Made by a program: the position numbers and the translations under genes | In this document: piece by piece, positions 18,516 to 27,422 of the stretch | Layout of the letters: each line of letters opens with the position of its first letter | Position numbering within the stretch: the stretch's first letter is position 1 | Assembly (NCBI GenBank): GCA_964552675.1 | Contig: CAZKHJ010000001.1 | Span: 62,001-126,000 of the forward strand | DNA: 64,000 nt | Direction: 5' to 3' | Origin: Sulfurimicrobium sp964552675 | GTDB lineage: Bacteria; Pseudomonadota; Gammaproteobacteria; Burkholderiales; Sulfuricellaceae | Notes under the pieces: model-generated | The model's input: the letters and a program-made list of their open reading frames with translations, nothing else | What the model was told of the DNA's origin: nothing | Database searches by the model: none

Positions 18516-20366
18516 TTAGCGCTTGAGTTGGGAAACGTCGCGTACCGCGCCGCGAGCCGCACTGGTAGTCATTGCGGCATAAGCCTGCAAAGCCTGGGAC
18601 ACCAGGCGTGTACGCGCCACCGGCTGCCAGGCCTTGCTGCCTTTTTCTTCCATCAGCGCACGCCGGTGCGAGAGCTCCTCCCACGACACCGCCAGGTTGA
18701 TGCTGCGGCCCGGGATGTCAATTTCGATCGTATCGCCTTCCTCCACCAGTCCGATGGCGCCGCCCTCGGCCGCTTCCGGCGAAGCATGGCCGATGGAGAG
18801 GCCCGACGTGCCGCCGGAGAAGCGCCCGTCGGTGAGTAGCGCACAGGCCTTGCCCAGCCCCTTGGATTTGAGATAACTGGTCGGATACAACATTTCTTGC
18901 ATCCCCGGTCCACCACGCGGGCCTTCATAGCGGATCACCACCACGTCGCCAGCCACGATCCGGTCGGCCAGGATGGCTGCCACGGCATCGTCCTGGCTTT
19001 CGAAAATGCGCGCCCGGCCGGTGAACTTGAGGATGCTCTCGTCCACCCCGGCTGTCTTGACGATACAGCCGTCCTCGGCGATGTTGCCGTACAGCACCGC
19101 CAGGCCGCCGTCCTGCGAATAGGCATGGGCCCGGTCGCGGATGCAGCCGTTGGCGCGGTCGAGGTCCAGTTCGGCGAAGCGCTTGTCCTGGCTGAAAGCC
19201 ACCGTGGTCGGCACGCCGCCCGGTGCAGCGCGGTAAAAGGTTTTTACTTTTTCATCCGTGGTGCGGCGCACGTCCCAATGTTCCAGCGCCTGGCCCAGGG
19301 ATGGACTGTGGACGGTCGGCAGGTCGCGGTGCAGCAGGCCGGCGCGGTCCAGTTCGCCGAGAATCGCCATGATGCCGCCGGCACGGTGCACATCTTCCAT
19401 GTGATAGGTCTGAATGCTGGGCGCCACTTTGGACAGATGTGGCACCTTGCGCGACATGCGGTCGATATCCTGCATGGTGAAGTCCACCCCCGCCTCGTGC
19501 GCCGCCGCCAGGAGGTGCAGCACGGTATTGGTCGAACCGCCCATGGCGATGTCCAGCGCCACGGCATTCTCGAAAGCTTCGAAAGTGGCGATGGAGCGCG
19601 GCAGCACGCTCATATCGTCGCGCTCGTAATGGCTCCGGGCCAGCGCCACGATCAGGCGGCCGGCCTCGAGGAACAGGCGCTTGCGGTCGGCATGGGTCGC
19701 CACCAGCGAGCCGTTGCCGGGCAGGCCCAGACCCAGGGCTTCCACCAGGCAATTCATGGAATTGGCGGTGAACATCCCGGAGCAGGAACCGCAGGTCGGG
19801 CAGGCGGAGCGTTCCATGGTCGCCACGTCCGCGTCGGATTCGTTGGCGTCGGCCGCAGACACCATGGCATCCACCAGATCCAGCGCCAGCGTCTTGCCGT
19901 GGATCACCGCCTTGCCCGCTTCCATTGGCCCGCCCGAGACAAAAATGGTCGGGATATTGAGGCGCAGGGCCGCCATCAGCATACCGGGAGTAATCTTGTC
20001 GCAGTTGGAGATGCACACCAGCGCATCGGCGCAATGTGCGTTGACCATGTATTCGACGCTGTCGGCGATGAGTTCGCGCGAAGGCAGGCTGTAGAGCATG
20101 CCGCCGTGCCCCATGGCGATGCCGTCGTCCACCGCGATGGTGTTGAATTCCTTGGCCACCCCGCCAGCCGCCTCGATCTCGCGCGCCACCAGCTGGCCCA
20201 TGTCCTTGAGGTGCACGTGCCCCGGCACGAACTGGGTGAAGGAGTTGGCGATGGCGATGATGGGTTTGTCGAAATCGCCGTCGGTCATGCCGGTGGCGCG
20301 CCACAGGGCGCGGGCGCCAGCCATGTTGCGGCCATGGGTGGTGGTACGGGAACGGTATACGGGCAT
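18516..20366 (-). CDS. ilvD: Dihydroxy-acid dehydratase
   Basis: The 616-residue enzyme dehydrates 2,3-dihydroxy-isovalerate and -methylvalerate in valine and isoleucine biosynthesis. It carries the Fe-S cysteines in ISNCDKITPGM and CPTCGSCSGMFTANSMNC, and the C-terminal LTDGRFSGGTSG. Full family length is preserved. It is immediately upstream of the GspE/PilB-like gene (4-base gap), an unusual pairing likely reflecting only shared transcription. Confidence 0.97.
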   Translation of the reverse strand: MPVYRSRTTTHGRNMAGARALWRATGMTDGDFDKPIIAIANSFTQFVPGHVHLKDMGQLVAREIEAAGGVAKEFNTIAVDDGIAMGHGGMLYSLPSRELIADSVEYMVNAHCADALVCISNCDKITPGMLMAALRLNIPTIFVSGGPMEAGKAVIHGKTLALDLVDAMVSAADANESDADVATMERSACPTCGSCSGMFTANSMNCLVEALGLGLPGNGSLVATHADRKRLFLEAGRLIVALARSHYERDDMSVLPRSIATFEAFENAVALDIAMGGSTNTVLHLLAAAHEAGVDFTMQDIDRMSRKVPHLSKVAPSIQTYHMEDVHRAGGIMAILGELDRAGLLHRDLPTVHSPSLGQALEHWDVRRTTDEKVKTFYRAAPGGVPTTVAFSQDKRFAELDLDRANGCIRDRAHAYSQDGGLAVLYGNIAEDGCIVKTAGVDESILKFTGRARIFESQDDAVAAILADRIVAGDVVVIRYEGPRGGPGMQEMLYPTSYLKSKGLGKACALLTDGRFSGGTSGLSIGHASPEAAEGGAIGLVEEGDTIEIDIPGRSINLAVSWEELSHRRALMEEKGSKAWQPVARTRLVSQALQAYAAMTTSAARGAVRDVSQLKR

Positions 20367-20460
20367 GATGCTATCCTTGAAATCTGTAAACGCAGCCTGC
20401 CATTCTCGCCAAAAGCGGCGGGCGCGTCCAGAAGTATGCCCGTACCCTATCTTGCGAGCG

Positions 20461-21201
20461 TCAGAATTCGTATTCCATCTGCATGCGGAAAGTATTGTCT
20501 GGCGTAGCGTCTGTCATTCCGACCAGCCAGGCAGCGTTGTACTTGATGGCCGCATGGTTGCCGACGGGAATCTTGCCGAAAATGGCCGGGCCCAGCTTGT
20601 GTTCCTGCTCATTGTGCGGCGCCCAGTCGTTCCACTTGCCCAGCTCACCCAATCCCTGCAAACCAAACTCGAATGCCTTGTGCAAACGATACTTTGCCTG
20701 CCACTGGTACTGAAACACCGTTACTTTCGGCATTTCATCATCCCCACCGAATTTCTTTTCAAACAACAGGTTGCCGTTCAACTGGAGCTTGCCAAACTCG
20801 GTTTGCAGCAAGGGCCCGAATTTGAATTCGTTTGATTCTCCTGCCTTGTTGAGCGGAAACTCCAGTTCGGTGATCAAGCCAAGCTCGAACGGGTATTTTC
20901 CGGTTTCGGTAAGCTGGAATTTGTTTTCGAATTCGAGAATGTTCAGCCTCGGCTCCGGATTTTCATGTTCGGTTTTCAAATAAACTTCGGTAAACCACCT
21001 TTCCGTTGCCCCATAGCCGAAGCCCAGGCTGGCCACCTGCGCAGTTCCTCCAGAGGGCTGTTTGGCGGAACCGAATTTGAAATCGATTTCCTTTTCGCCA
21101 TGTTCGACCGTCGGCATGTAAACATAATCGGCAGGTCCCGCTTGAGCACTTGCAGCACAAAGAGCACCCAGGCAAAGCAACAAACAATCTCTTTTCAACA
21201 T
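20461..21201 (-). CDS. Putative outer-membrane beta-barrel protein of an iron-linked operon
   Basis: The 246-residue protein has a signal peptide (cut near AQA|GP, residue 21) and alternating amphipathic strands with many aromatic and charged turns. It ends in phenylalanine (QMEYEF), the usual BAM signal of outer-membrane proteins. Its ATG overlaps the FTR1 stop by 7 bases, so it is translated with the iron permease. No TonB box or plug is visible. It may form a passive pore or copper/iron channel for the permease. I do not recognise a named family. Confidence 0.6.
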   Translation of the reverse strand: MLKRDCLLLCLGALCAASAQAGPADYVYMPTVEHGEKEIDFKFGSAKQPSGGTAQVASLGFGYGATERWFTEVYLKTEHENPEPRLNILEFENKFQLTETGKYPFELGLITELEFPLNKAGESNEFKFGPLLQTEFGKLQLNGNLLFEKKFGGDDEMPKVTVFQYQWQAKYRLHKAFEFGLQGLGELGKWNDWAPHNEQEHKLGPAIFGKIPVGNHAAIKYNAAWLVGMTDATPDNTFRMQMEYEF

Positions 21202-22022
21202 GCAACCATTCCTTTCTGTTTCGAATAATTAACCCACTTCATGCCAAACAAAATCGAGGCCAGCGTCAGCACATAGAAAATCACCTGCATGCCAGAGGGC
21301 CTTGGGTCATATCCAGCAAGACTGTGCAGAAACACCCCGGGGATCGAGTCTTTGGCAAGCAGGCCCGATGTGTCCCAGAGCGGGGCGGCAAGGCTCGGCA
21401 AAATATCTGCCTGAATGAGAAAATGGGCAGCCTGGGAGGCCATTCCCGCCGCCAGCAGCAGCACCAGCAGGCCGGTTGCAGCAAAGAACCAACGCATGGG
21501 CACGCGCAGCAACCCTGCGTACAGGGCATATCCCACCGCGATGCCGGTCAGAATGCCGGTCACGCCGCCCAGCAGCATCGAAGACGATCCGGCACTTTCC
21601 GATGCGGAAATGCCATACAGGAACAGCACTGTTTCTGAACCTTCCCGCAACACGGCCAAGCCGACGACAACCAGCAGGATGGAGCTTGCCTGACGGCCAT
21701 CCTGGATTGCTCCGCCCATGGCTTTCGCTTCGCATGCCAGCGCCTTGCCATGAGAGCTCATCCAGATGTTATGCCAGGCCAGCATGAGCACCGCCACACC
21801 AAGAATCAACGAATTGAGGAGTTCCTGCCCGACACCGCTCGCCATGGCACCGATAGCGTCAGTTGAAGCGGCCACTAGAGATGCGCCAGCCAGTCCCGCC
21901 ACCACCCCGCCGATCAACCAGCGGCGGCTGCCGGGGACCGAGCGCGTCGCTGCCGCAAGAATACCGATAATCAGCGCGGCCTCAAGCACTTCGCGAAACA
22001 CGATTACAGCAGTTCCAAACAT
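21195..22022 (-). CDS. FTR1/EfeU-family iron permease
   Basis: The 275-residue inner-membrane protein has the two diagnostic iron-coordination motifs, REVLE at residues 10-14 and REGSE at 126-130, and about seven transmembrane helices. This is the high-affinity iron permease family of yeast Ftr1p and bacterial EfeU/FtrC. GGGAGA precedes the ATG at 22022. It sits between a cupredoxin-like periplasmic protein and an outer-membrane barrel protein, behind Fur-like palindromes, which argues for iron uptake driven by oxidation or by a copper-like partner. Confidence 0.9.
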   Translation of the reverse strand: MFGTAVIVFREVLEAALIIGILAAATRSVPGSRRWLIGGVVAGLAGASLVAASTDAIGAMASGVGQELLNSLILGVAVLMLAWHNIWMSSHGKALACEAKAMGGAIQDGRQASSILLVVVGLAVLREGSETVLFLYGISASESAGSSSMLLGGVTGILTGIAVGYALYAGLLRVPMRWFFAATGLLVLLLAAGMASQAAHFLIQADILPSLAAPLWDTSGLLAKDSIPGVFLHSLAGYDPRPSGMQVIFYVLTLASILFGMKWVNYSKQKGMVAC

Positions 22023-22039
22023 TTCGGCTCTCCCAAAAG

Positions 22040-22396
22040 TTATTGCGCGACGATGACGCCTTTTGCAGTTTTCTCGTTGAATTCTCCGAAAAACCGGTAA
22101 CTCCCTGGCGCTAACGGCCCAATGAAAATGCTTGCACTGGCGTTGCCTGCGATCACCTTTTCCCGGTTGAGGTCGTGACTCTCGAACTCTTCCGGCGTGG
22201 CATCCCGATTCTCGATCAACAGCCTTATTTTCTTGCCCGCAGGAACGACAAGCTCCTGCGGCTCGAAGCGATGGTTCTGAATTTTCAGCGAATACTCGCC
22301 CTCGGCAGCCAGCCCTACCGTGGCATGGAACAATGCCGCCGCAAGCAAGAGCGACATTTTCGAGGTGCTGATAGAAAAATCCGGAATGAACTTCAT
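22040..22396 (-). CDS. Periplasmic cupredoxin-like protein (EfeO N-domain/P19-associated type)
   Basis: The 118-residue protein has a signal sequence ending near GLAAEG and a cupredoxin_1-type beta sandwich (NHRFEPQELVVPAGKKIRLLIEN, then ESHDLNREKVI, then PGSYRFFGEFNE). A similar domain forms the N-terminal part of EfeO. Candidate ligands include H91-equivalent residues in ESHD and acidic side chains; a classic Cys-His-Met copper site is not apparent. GGGGGAAG precedes the ATG at 22396. It is first in the operon with the FTR1 permease. Confidence 0.75.
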   Translation of the reverse strand: MKFIPDFSISTSKMSLLLAAALFHATVGLAAEGEYSLKIQNHRFEPQELVVPAGKKIRLLIENRDATPEEFESHDLNREKVIAGNASASIFIGPLAPGSYRFFGEFNEKTAKGVIVAQ

Positions 22397-22446
22397 GGCT
22401 TCCCCCACAATTATTAAGTACGGCAGAAATGAAATCTTCATGCATC

Positions 22447-22490
22447 AATTGAGAATGACTCTCATCATAAACGATAACAGTTATCAATTG
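22447..22490 (-). promoter_or_regulatory. Two Fur-box-like palindromes upstream of the FTR1 operon
   Basis: ATTGAGAATGACTCTCATCA (22447-22466) contains GAGA-ATGAC-TCTC, close to the classical Fur consensus with GAGAAT/ATTCTC half sites. GATAACAGTTATC (22473-22485) is a second perfect palindrome with GATAA half sites. They lie about 50-95 bases upstream of the cupredoxin ATG, where a promoter is expected, and also upstream of lgt on the other strand. Iron-responsive repression by Fur is inferred. Confidence 0.65.
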
Positions 22491-22558
22491 CAACTAAAAT
22501 TTCTCTGGGGCAGCGCTGTGCTGTGGTAAATTTCAGTTTTTCTCGCCCGCTGTTTTTC

Positions 22559-23341
22559 ATGCTTGTTCATCCCCAGTTTGACCCCGTCGCCCTGCACTTG
22601 GGACCGCTCGCCATTCGCTGGTATGGCCTGATGTACCTCACCGCTTTTGCCCTGTTTCTCGGCCTCGGGCGCCAACGCATGCAGGCCCGGCCAGATCTGG
22701 GTTGGCACAAGCGCGAACTCGACGATCTGCTGTTCTACGGTGTGCTGGGCGTAGTGCTGGGCGGACGGCTGGGCTATATCGTGTTTTACAAGGCCACTTA
22801 TTATTTGCAGCACCCGGTGGAAATTTTTGCCATATGGCAGGGCGGGATGTCCTTCCATGGCGGCTTTCTCGGTGTGCTGGTGGCGGTATGGCTGTTTGCG
22901 CGCAAGAGCGGCAAATCCTGGCTGGCCGTAACCGATTTCATCGCGCCGCTGGTACCGCTCGGGCTGGGCGCCGGACGCATCGGCAATTTCATCAATGGTG
23001 AATTGTGGGGGCGTCCCACCGATGTCCCTTGGGGGATGATCTTTCCCCAGGCCGCCGACGGCGTTGCGCGCCACCCCTCACAGTTATACCAGTTTGCCCT
23101 TGAAGGGCTGGCCCTGTTCGCCCTGCTGTGGTGGTTTTCCACCAAACCACGGCCTGTGGGGGCGGTTTCCGGCCTGTTCCTGATCGGCTATGGCAGTTTC
23201 CGCTTTCTGGCGGAATTTGCCCGCGAACCGGATAACTTTCTCGGCCTGCTCAGCCTCGGGCTTTCCATGGGTCAATGGTTATCGCTGCCCATGATCATGG
23301 CCGGCATTGCCATGCTGCACTGGGCTTATCGGACACGCTGA
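22559..23341 (+). CDS. lgt: Phosphatidylglycerol-prolipoprotein diacylglyceryl transferase
   Basis: The 260-residue polytopic enzyme attaches diacylglycerol to lipobox cysteines, the first step of lipoprotein maturation. The family signature GRIGNFINGELWGRPT is present, as are the N-terminal WYGLMY and the conserved FHGG. ATG at 22559 (MLVHPQFDP) gives the family-typical start; upstream in-frame GTG has no homology support. Several lipoproteins in this window (LivK-like, FlgO-like) depend on it. Confidence 0.96.
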   Translation: MLVHPQFDPVALHLGPLAIRWYGLMYLTAFALFLGLGRQRMQARPDLGWHKRELDDLLFYGVLGVVLGGRLGYIVFYKATYYLQHPVEIFAIWQGGMSFHGGFLGVLVAVWLFARKSGKSWLAVTDFIAPLVPLGLGAGRIGNFINGELWGRPTDVPWGMIFPQAADGVARHPSQLYQFALEGLALFALLWWFSTKPRPVGAVSGLFLIGYGSFRFLAEFAREPDNFLGLLSLGLSMGQWLSLPMIMAGIAMLHWAYRTR

Positions 23342-23429
23342 CCGGCAAGACCTTTTCCCGCGAGGGAGCCCGCGCCAACAGCACAAAATCCAAATTGAGC
23401 TTGAACAGCGACTCCCCTACAATGTGTCA

Positions 23430-24047
23430 ATGAACCCTTCCGCGACCATCACGCTTGCCCTCACCGGCGCATCCGGCATGCCTTACGCCATGCGCCTGCT
23501 GGAATGCCTGCTGGCGGGTGATAAAACCGTATATCTGCTCTATTCGCAGGCCGCCCAGATTGTCGCTCAACAGGAAATGGGCCTGAATTTTCCCTCTGGC
23601 AGCCGCGAACTGCAGGCGCAACTGCGCGAGCGTTTTGCCCATCTGCCCGGACAGCTCCAGGTTTTTGGCCGCGAGGAATGGTTTGCGCCTATTGCATCCG
23701 GCACCAATACCGCCGATGCCATGGTGATCTGCCCCTGCACCATGGGTACGCTGGCGGCCATTGCCACCGGCATGAGCGACAACCTGATCGAGCGGGCTGC
23801 CGATGTGACACTGAAGGAGCAACGCAAGCTCATTCTGGTGCCACGGGAAACGCCATTTTCCGCCATCCATCTGGAGAACATGCTCAAGCTAGCCCGACTT
23901 GGGACAGTCATCCTGCCCGCCAATCCCGGTTTTTACCACCATCCGGAAACCGTTCAGGATCTGGTGGATTTCGTGGTAGCCCGCATTCTCGACCACCTCG
24001 GCGTCCCACACCAGTTATTGGCACGCTGGGGCGAGACCACTTCCTGA
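23430..24047 (+). CDS. ubiX: Flavin prenyltransferase UbiX
   Basis: The 205-residue protein makes prenylated FMN, the cofactor of the UbiD decarboxylase in ubiquinone biosynthesis. The family core is clear: ALTGASGMPYAMRL at the N-terminus, SGTNTADAMVICPCTMGTLAAIA in the FMN/substrate pocket, and RETPFSAIHLENMLKL. ATG at 23430 fits. It lies 88 bases behind lgt and 20 bases before the LON-domain gene. ubiD is not in the window. Confidence 0.95.
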   Translation: MNPSATITLALTGASGMPYAMRLLECLLAGDKTVYLLYSQAAQIVAQQEMGLNFPSGSRELQAQLRERFAHLPGQLQVFGREEWFAPIASGTNTADAMVICPCTMGTLAAIATGMSDNLIERAADVTLKEQRKLILVPRETPFSAIHLENMLKLARLGTVILPANPGFYHHPETVQDLVDFVVARILDHLGVPHQLLARWGETTS

Positions 24048-24067
24048 TCCGGCTGCCATTCCTTTCC

Positions 24068-24706
24068 ATGACGCTCAAACAGCGCCTGTCAGACTTCATA
24101 TCACAGGCAAAACATCACGCTTCATTTGAAATCCCGCTATTTCCGCTAAAAACCGTACTCTTTCCCGGCGGGATGCTTCCCATCAGGGTATTCGAGCCGC
24201 GCTACATGGATATGATAAGTGCCTGCATGAGGGACAGAAAACCCTTCGGCATCTGCCTGATTCGCGAGGGAGATGGAACCGGGACACCGGCGCAACCCGA
24301 AGCAGTAGGCTGCCTGGCCGATATCATTGACTGGGACATGCAGCAGGCTGGTGTATTGAATATTTCAGTGCGGGGCATCCGGCGCTTCCATATCGAAAGC
24401 TCGCATACCGAGAAAAACGGCCTGGTCATGGCACAGGTCGTCAATATCGCGGAAGAGCAGGACTCGCCCCTGCCCGGGCAACACCAGGCCTGCGCCACCA
24501 TTTTGCGCCATATCATCGAACATCTTGGAGAACACCGCTTTGCACCGCCGCTGCGTTATGACGATCTGGCGTGGGTGGGCTATCGCCTGGCGGAACTCCT
24601 GCCGCTCAAGCTGTCGGTACGGCAAAACATGCTGGAAATGAATGACAGCCTGGTCAGAATCGAGATCCTGCACACTTTCCTGGCACAGCAGGGACTGCTG
24701 AAATAA
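24068..24706 (+). CDS. LON substrate-binding domain protein (no protease domain)
   Basis: The 212-residue protein consists of the LON N-terminal domain only (IPLFPLKTVLFPGGMLPIRVFEPRYMDMI). It lacks AAA+ and Ser-Lys protease domains, so it is not a Lon protease. Such stand-alone proteins are widespread in proteobacteria and their role is unknown. ATG at 24068 follows ubiX by 20 bases. It ends 2 bases before the convergent cNMP-binding gene. Confidence 0.88.
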   Translation: MTLKQRLSDFISQAKHHASFEIPLFPLKTVLFPGGMLPIRVFEPRYMDMISACMRDRKPFGICLIREGDGTGTPAQPEAVGCLADIIDWDMQQAGVLNISVRGIRRFHIESSHTEKNGLVMAQVVNIAEEQDSPLPGQHQACATILRHIIEHLGEHRFAPPLRYDDLAWVGYRLAELLPLKLSVRQNMLEMNDSLVRIEILHTFLAQQGLLK

Positions 24707-24708
24707 GC

Positions 24709-25257
24709 TTACTTGCCCGCTGTACCGTAGAGATGATGGGAAAACTGGGCAAAATCCCTGCTCACCTTGCGGAACAGGCAGTCCAGATTGATCAGGGCAT
24801 GTTCCACCAGGTTGATGGCAATAAAGGGGTGTTCGACCTTCATGCGTTTGTACATGGCGCGCGACAGCCGCAATACCTGGGTGTCCGGCGCTTTGGCCAC
24901 GAGGCGCACCGAACGCGGCCGCCGGTCGAAGAATGACATGATGCCGAGCATCTCGCCAGGACCTTCGCGCACGATTTCATATTGTTTCTTCCTGTCCTCC
25001 ACCATCAGGGCTATTTCACCCTGCACCACCAGATATAGTGCATCCCCAACTTCGCCAATATCGGCCAGGATGTCCCCTTCGCCGAACTGTCGCAGGGTCA
25101 GATACTTGAGCAGCGTGTGGATTTCGGATACTTTGAGCGACTGGCACAGATATTGGTGGCTCATGAACTGTGCAAGATCCAGGCGCTGCTGCTTCTTTCC
25201 CTTGCTGACGCTTTTGGGCAATTTCAGCGACTTGGGTTTTTTCTCTTCAGCCGACAT
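24709..25257 (-). CDS. Cyclic-nucleotide-binding domain protein without DNA-binding domain
   Basis: The 182-residue protein has a basic N-terminal stretch and one cNMP-binding (Crp-like) beta-barrel (about 50-150), with the phosphate-binding-cassette region around GEMLGIMSFFDRRPRSVRLVA. The helix-turn-helix of Crp/Fnr regulators is absent. It may be a regulatory subunit or partner protein. GGAG upstream supports the ATG at 25257. It lies downstream of the dsr/lpd genes on the same strand but is separated by a gap containing a plus-strand lipoprotein gene, so operon membership is unlikely. Confidence 0.8.
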   Translation of the reverse strand: MSAEEKKPKSLKLPKSVSKGKKQQRLDLAQFMSHQYLCQSLKVSEIHTLLKYLTLRQFGEGDILADIGEVGDALYLVVQGEIALMVEDRKKQYEIVREGPGEMLGIMSFFDRRPRSVRLVAKAPDTQVLRLSRAMYKRMKVEHPFIAINLVEHALINLDCLFRKVSRDFAQFSHHLYGTAGK

Positions 25258-25343
25258 TGCTACTCCTCTGTCCTCTCCATAGCTTGATTCAAGCATCACG
25301 AAAAGCGAAAATGGCGCCACGTATCACTACATGGCAATACATC

Positions 25344-25523
25344 ATGACGTCACGCCGCTTTGCCGCTGCACTTTGCCTGCTTCTCTCGGCTTGCGGCGAA
25401 GAGAAAAAACCCTATCAGGCCCCTCTTCCGCAAACCCCCGCCACACCGATCTTTCAGAGCGAACACCAGACGGCTGACAAAGCGATGCGCGAAAATGGCC
25501 AGACGGCACCAAAACAACAATGA
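25344..25523 (+). CDS. Small putative lipoprotein
   Basis: The 59-residue product has a short signal sequence with lipobox LLLSACG and a Pro/Thr-rich mature tail (PYQAPLPQTPATP). It is the kind of tiny LptM-like lipoprotein often found near dapF or lysA, but the neighbours differ here. The chosen ATG puts the lipobox cysteine at about residue 17; in-frame starts exist at 25257 and 25311. Its stop is 1 base from the convergent lpd stop. Confidence 0.55.
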   Translation: MTSRRFAAALCLLLSACGEEKKPYQAPLPQTPATPIFQSEHQTADKAMRENGQTAPKQQ

Positions 25524-25524
25524 A

Positions 25525-27018
25525 TCAGGCCTTGCGCCCGGCCTGAGCATAAATTCCAGGCACCACCTCATTGTGAGCACGGGAGTACGCTGAGGTGTAA
25601 GGGTCTATTGCGGTTTCCATTTCTTCGCACCAGGAGGGATGGCTGTAGCTCAGATCCTTGAAAAACCACAGTCCCCGTTCCGACTGGCAGGCAGCAGTCA
25701 TCATGTGTATCTGCTCGCCAGCCTCGGGACCAACGATGCAGCCACCCAGCAATTGTCCCGACTGCTCATCATGCACGACTTCGATGAAGCCCTCAAAATC
25801 ATGATGCGCACGCGCCTTGCCGGAGCCGCCAAAACTCGCCCGTGCCACATCCGGTTCGAACCCCGCAGCTTCAGCCTGATCTTCGGTCAAACCCACGGCG
25901 GCAATTTCAAAGGCAGAATTGATGACGACTGGAACCTTGTGATAATTGGTATGCAGCACATTTCCGTTGATGGCATTGGCCGCTGCCACCTTGGCATCAT
26001 GCAGGGCCGCATTGGCCGTCATGGGGCCACCCTTGACGTCACCGATGGCGTAGATACCGGGCACGCTGGTTTCCAAATATTCCGACACGCGGATAAAACC
26101 CTCCGCATCGGTTTCCACCCCGATCTGATCCAGCCCCAGTCCAGAGGACAATGGTTTACGACCTACCGCCACCAGAACCTTGTGATAGGTTTCGCGCCGG
26201 CCATCGCAGAAAGTGATTTCAACACCGTCTGAAACCAGACGGCTGGAACTGATGGTCAAACCCTTGCGTATCTCTATGCCAATACGTTTGAATTTGCGCT
26301 CCAGAATGTTGCTGGCGCGGGCAGATATCTGCGGCTGATCCAGCAGGCGCTGCCCCTGTTCCACAATACACACGCGCGCCCCGAACTGGTGCAGCAGAAA
26401 ACCCAACTCCACACCGATGGCGCCACCACCCACACATAGCACTGATTCGGGCACCCGATTCAGTTTAAACATGAAATCGCGCGAATTGAGAATATGCCGC
26501 CCGTCGCTGGGACAGACATCAAGTTCACGTGGCGCGCCGCCAGTAGCGATAATAATGCGCTCGGCCTGAAGGCGCATTTCCTCGGGCAGAGGCTCGCTGT
26601 TCTCCTTGCCCTGCAGATTGGCTGGCAAGTCCGTTGCATTTGAATTTGGACGCACCAGCACCTCACGTCTGGACAGAAAACTCGCCTCACCGTGATAAAC
26701 CTGTACGCCCAAACGTTTGAGCCAAACATTGAAGTTGTCGCGAATTCCCGCCACAACGGCATTCTTGTGCGCCATGGCACCAGCAAAGTCACCGCTGACC
26801 TTGCCAGCCAGGCCACGGCCCTGCAATTCGGCGACATCTTCAATCAGCAGGGCGAGGTGGATAAGGGTTTTTTTCGGGATGCACCCCTGGTTGAGACAGG
26901 TGCCTCCAGGCAAACCCTTTTCCACCAGCGCCACACGCGCCCCCAGGTGGGCAGCAGTGATTGCCGCCTTGTACCCACCGGGGCCACTGCCGATCACAAT
27001 CAGATCGAAAGGCACCAT
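25525..27018 (-). CDS. lpdA: Dihydrolipoamide dehydrogenase-type flavoprotein at the end of the dsr operon
   Basis: The 497-residue FAD/NAD disulfide oxidoreductase has the redox cysteines in GGTCLNQGCIPKKTL, FAD motif GSGPGGYKAA, NAD motif GGGAIGVELG and a C-terminal dimerisation domain with a His-Pro-type motif (SHPSWCEEM). Its ATG is 12 bases behind dsrR, so it is co-transcribed with dsr. Lipoamide dehydrogenases are known partners of the sHdr sulfur-oxidation pathway, but no sHdr genes are present. It could serve glycine cleavage (gcv genes lie 20 kb away) or reduce a dsr-pathway disulfide. The family is firm and the substrate is not. Confidence 0.88.
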   Translation of the reverse strand: MVPFDLIVIGSGPGGYKAAITAAHLGARVALVEKGLPGGTCLNQGCIPKKTLIHLALLIEDVAELQGRGLAGKVSGDFAGAMAHKNAVVAGIRDNFNVWLKRLGVQVYHGEASFLSRREVLVRPNSNATDLPANLQGKENSEPLPEEMRLQAERIIIATGGAPRELDVCPSDGRHILNSRDFMFKLNRVPESVLCVGGGAIGVELGFLLHQFGARVCIVEQGQRLLDQPQISARASNILERKFKRIGIEIRKGLTISSSRLVSDGVEITFCDGRRETYHKVLVAVGRKPLSSGLGLDQIGVETDAEGFIRVSEYLETSVPGIYAIGDVKGGPMTANAALHDAKVAAANAINGNVLHTNYHKVPVVINSAFEIAAVGLTEDQAEAAGFEPDVARASFGGSGKARAHHDFEGFIEVVHDEQSGQLLGGCIVGPEAGEQIHMMTAACQSERGLWFFKDLSYSHPSWCEEMETAIDPYTSAYSRAHNEVVPGIYAQAGRKA

Positions 27019-27030
27019 GGCCCGATTACC

Positions 27031-27405
27031 TTAGTGGCTGCCACAGCCTCCACCACCGCCACCGCCACCGCAACCGCCGCCACCGCAACCACCACCGGAT
27101 CCGCACGAGGAACCGCCGGTATCATTGGGGTTAATGAAAATAAACTGGGAATTGCCCGGGCTGAGTTCGACAAAGTCGAGTACCGCACCGCCCAGCAGGG
27201 GGACGCTCTGGGCACCGACCAGAACCTTGATGCCCTCGGAATCAACCAGCGTGTCTCCCTCGGCTTCCTGATCGAAACCCATGCCATACTGAATCGAGCC
27301 ATCAAAATCGCGCTTCGCTGCAATGCGCAATGCCATGCCTTCCGCACCGGCCTGTGCTGCCGCATTCTGTATTTGCTCAGCGGCTTGTGCCGTCACCTTG
27401 ACCAT
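27031..27405 (-). CDS. dsrR: DsrR-like IscA-family protein with Cys/Gly-rich tail
   Basis: The 124-residue protein has the A-type carrier (IscA/HesB) fold and follows dsrN, the position of DsrR in Allochromatium. DsrR is required for normal DsrAB or dsr expression, probably post-transcriptionally. The IscA cysteine expected in the middle of the domain is absent (RDFDGSIQYGMGF). The end is extended into a Gly run with four Cys and a terminal His (CGSGGGCGGGGC...CGSH), unlike the canonical CGCG. AGGAG upstream supports ATG at 27405. The distance to dsrN is 17 bases. Confidence 0.85.
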   Translation of the reverse strand: MVKVTAQAAEQIQNAAAQAGAEGMALRIAAKRDFDGSIQYGMGFDQEAEGDTLVDSEGIKVLVGAQSVPLLGGAVLDFVELSPGNSQFIFINPNDTGGSSCGSGGGCGGGGCGGGGGGGGCGSH

Positions 27406-27422
27406 TTTTCCATCTCCTGAAG

